This document shows, piece after piece, positions 61,418-64,000 of a stretch of DNA of 64,000 bases. The stretch's first letter is position 1, and every line of letters begins with the position of its first letter. The translations under genes were made by a program, and so were the position numbers. Origin of the DNA: Sarcocystis neurona (taxonomy: Eukaryota > Apicomplexa > Conoidasida > Eucoccidiorida > Sarcocystidae). The stretch lies in the NCBI GenBank assembly GCA_000727475.1, contig KL647308.1, positions 434,001-498,000 of the forward strand. Reading direction: 5' to 3'. Under the pieces are notes generated by a model. The model was not told the DNA's origin and made no database searches. It saw nothing but the letters and a program-made list of their open reading frames with translations.

Positions 61418-63131
61418 CTAATATATGTGGAAACCTGAAGAATTTGCACGACACAGGCGGGCGGAGGCAGTACACAGGGATAGATGTGTACGCGTGCGCA
61501 CGTTGATATTGGTGAGTTCTCCATCTGTTCTTTGCCTTGCCTACCGTCGCGTGCTCCTGGAGATGCAAGCAGACATCTTTTCTCTGGCAAGTAGAGGGTG
61601 GGTGGTTGCGTGTATCCTTCCGCTGCAGCTTTCTTTTTCCGCATTCTGTTAAAGAGGTGGATTGTTTTTTCTCGTAGTTCTTCACTGCTGAGGGGCACTA
61701 CGTTTCCAGGGATTGGACTCTTTTCATCGCTGCTGTCCTCATCACGTTCCTCCTCCTCCTCCTCATCACTTGGTGCGCTTCTACTTTCTGCCGCCGCCTT
61801 TGCCCTGGTTGCGCGCTGCGGAGCGCCTGAGCCTCCTGCGGAAGGAATACAGCTGCGCGCTGCTCGTTCTGTTCCTCCCGCTGCTCCCGCCGCAATATCT
61901 ATGCAGCTGTCGGCTGTCGCGCAGCGTTGGGTCTCACCTGCATCACAAGCACCCGTCGTGGCGTCGTCGCTTGAAGCGATAGCAGCACTTGCAGCGGCAC
62001 CAGTAGTCACAGGTGAAGCTGCCGCAGACAGGGATCTCTGGTCCTGCGCTGATTGGCTGTGGCCGCTGATTTTCCGACCAGTCACACTCTGCGTCAGCTG
62101 CTTGCGCGTGTGCAGTTGCATGTCAATGGAGGACGCACGGGTCTCGCCTCCTCCAGTTGCGTGCCCCCGGGCGCTGCTACGAAATCCTGACGCGATTGCT
62201 AGACCGATTGTTCTCCTGTGACTCAAACTGCCCCCGCTCCAGGGGTTGTTCCCACCCGTAGGACTGCCGGCGCTCAAACCTGTTGCTCTGCTGCCCGAAC
62301 ACCCTGGCCCTCCTCCCGCTGCTCCTCCTGTTGCTGCGGGTGTAGTAGCAGTGACAGGCGAAGACCGCCCTCGCACGTACACACCTCCACCCGCAAAAGC
62401 CCTTCCTTGGGTGCCGCTACCGCTGCTGCTCCCCCTCTCAATTGCTCGAGACCCCAACGAATTAACACCAGCGTTCGGGGTATACGCAGCAGCAAGTGAT
62501 GCGTGCCTACCACCAGGTGCATGCATGGCAGCAGCGGCCGCATGTGTGCCACCACTTGCTGGGTGCCCGCCACTCCCGGCTGCATGCGTGTTAGCAGCCG
62601 CAGAGGCATGAGCTGCAACCCAAGCATGGGCGGCAGCAATCGCAGCCGCGAGACCAGTGTCATTCTTTGCTTGGCGCAGGACTTCCTTGTGAGACTCGAA
62701 GAACTTTTGTATAAACCAGAGCATCGGAAGAAGATCTCGCTTCTCTCCACTAGTACCGAAGGGTCCGGGTTCGTGTGGCGCAGGCTCCTCAAATGCATCA
62801 GGACCTTTCCAGCAGGAGCGAATGAGATTTGCTGTGGCCTGCAGCATTTCATGGCTCTGCAGCAAACCCTGCAGCTGCCTCTGAATAAGGGCATTCTTGC
62901 CGTCTGTTGCGAGCCTCGTATTCGATATCTGGGCAGCGACGTCTCGCAGCGTTTCGTCCGTGAGGCGCTGGGCGGTTGCGTCGTGGTGTGCCTGCTGCTG
63001 CATGTGCATTTCTAGCTGCCGCTTCTTGGACTCCAAAGATTCCAGCTCTACGTTTATGTTGTTGACATATGTCATCACGCTGTAGTTGCGTTCTTCCAAC
63101 TGAGAGAAGATGGAGACTATCTCCTCCGCAT
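61418..63131 (-). CDS. Outer-dynein-arm docking complex-like coiled-coil protein, 5' partial
   Basis: In ciliates, algae and animals, ODA1/CCDC114/CCDC63 proteins anchor outer dynein arms on axonemal doublets. In coccidia the only flagellated stage is the microgamete. The visible exon begins after the acceptor TTTCTTGCTTGCAG at 63132-63133. It opens with EEIVSIFSQLEERNYSVMTY and VNNINVELESLE, which matches the family's conserved F-IEE-N-S-F-YVN-N-E-E-LE helix. A coiled coil of about 120 residues follows, then a segment (RDLLPMLWFIQKFFESHKEVL) placed like the family's second conserved helix. After that come about 300 Ala/Gly/Ser-rich residues and an acidic run (DEEEEEERDEDSSDE) before ELREKTIHLFNRMRKKKAA. 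A donor at 61544-61543 and an acceptor at 61436-61435 would add GFHIY and a stop at 61418; without splicing the frame runs to 61327. The N-terminal exons are not in view. Assignment rests on recall of the motif, so a different coiled-coil family is possible. Confidence 0.6.
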
Positions 63132-64000
63132 CTGCAAGCAAGAAAGAGGGGAAACAAGAACAGAGAACAAGGACACTGAGCACACGTGCAGCGGCACACA
63201 TACACACATTAAGGTCGTATGTACATTTGCCATCTTACCAAGTGGAGAACAGGAAGCACACATTTTTGCGTATGTAGACGGAAAAGAGACGAACGAGGGG
63301 CAGCAGCCTAGATATGCAGTTATACACACAGATATACGCATGCACTTGCAGTTCTACGTATGGCTGCACGTGCGGTGACATACGCATGGACATACATATG
63401 CATACAGACGTGCGCCCCTTCATCTGAGAGATTGGCAGGGGTATTTTTGCTGTCTGCTGACAAGCGGGGGAATGTCGAGAAAAAGTAGCCATCCGGCGGC
63501 AAGGCAATTATTTGCAATATATGTGGTTTCGAACTGATACATGAGTATATACGCATCTATAGGAGGAACCGCATACGTGCTTGCGCATGTGTGCACCTCT
63601 ACTTGCCAGCGGAGCGCAGATCCATATGAGTTCCTTTTGTGAAAAACACTCTGAAACAAATGAAGCTCCAACGTACGTGAGCAATGGTTACACTCGTGGG
63701 TCAAGACGTACATATATATATATATATATCTGTGTACTGAAGTATTTATTTACGTAGAATAGCGTGTACCATCATTCGTGTGTAAACGTAGGTGCACCAG
63801 ATGCATTCGCAGTCTTGAACCCCCTGAATCTCAAATTTCGTGTCTAATATCAATGTTAATGTTCACGTGCATGCTTGTCCTCAGTGCTTGTAGATACTAG
63901 AAGGGGAAGGGCGTGCAGTCGGACGGATGATGGTTGGTGTGTGTCTGGCAGCGGAGTAATGGATGGTGCCTACGCCGACGTATTCTTGAAACCTTTCCGG
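63132..64000. other. Probable intron or upstream region of the docking-complex-like gene
   Basis: The exon at 63131 begins mid-codon, so an upstream exon must exist. None is clear in these 870 bases. A (TA)n tract lies at 63712-63730. A minus frame around 63420-63556 is open but has no coiled-coil character. Confidence 0.4.

Overview
The window looks like nuclear DNA of a coccidian apicomplexan, most probably an Eimeria species. Trinucleotide CAG/CTG runs sit inside coding sequence, where they encode long Ala, Gln and Ser homopolymer tracts. The genes are intron-rich, with GT-AG introns full of (TA)n, (CA)n and GTAC-rich microsatellites. CAG-rich blocks alternate with CAG-free blocks, as described for the repeat-rich and repeat-poor segments of Eimeria chromosomes. 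The species cannot be named from the sequence alone. All coordinates, exon edges and lengths below were worked out by hand.

Layout. Positions 1-12.4 kb are CAG-poor and hold no gene I can support; they contain a diverged 180-bp tandem duplication, a G-run and a pyrimidine-rich block. Positions 12473-37103 (minus strand) hold one large gene in 17 exons for a karyopherin-beta of the transportin-3/importin-13 (TNPO3/Mtr10) type. Its predicted product is about 1,992 residues, roughly twice the usual size because of Ala/Gln/Ser insertions. Its introns carry most of the microsatellites and minisatellites of the window. Positions 37.1-42.2 kb are dense in CAG/CTG with several open, low-complexity frames on both strands that I cannot resolve into a gene. 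Positions 42.7-43.95 kb are a minisatellite that contains a 461-bp assembly gap. Positions 45451-47850 (plus) encode a glycine cleavage system H-protein domain with its lipoyl-lysine motif, inside a much longer frame than usual. Positions 47.9-52.6 kb are mainly intergenic, with two notable hairpins and a pair of short dispersed repeats. A possible short secreted protein starts at 52628 (plus). Positions 53340-60839 (minus) encode a very large Gln/Ala-rich, probably disordered protein in two visible exons. Positions 61418-63131 (minus) carry the body of a coiled-coil protein resembling outer-dynein-arm docking complex subunits (ODA1/CCDC114/CCDC63); its 5' exons lie beyond the window or are not recognisable.

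The genes do not form a pathway. They cover nuclear import of SR-type cargo (transportin), mitochondrial one-carbon metabolism and lipoylation (H-protein), possible flagellar assembly in microgametes (docking-complex-like protein) and one unknown. The most interesting structural signal is the polarity of the trinucleotide repeats. In the transportin gene, exons carry CAG/GCA on the sense strand, whereas several introns carry CTG on the sense strand directly upstream of the 3' splice site, where they double as pyrimidine tracts.
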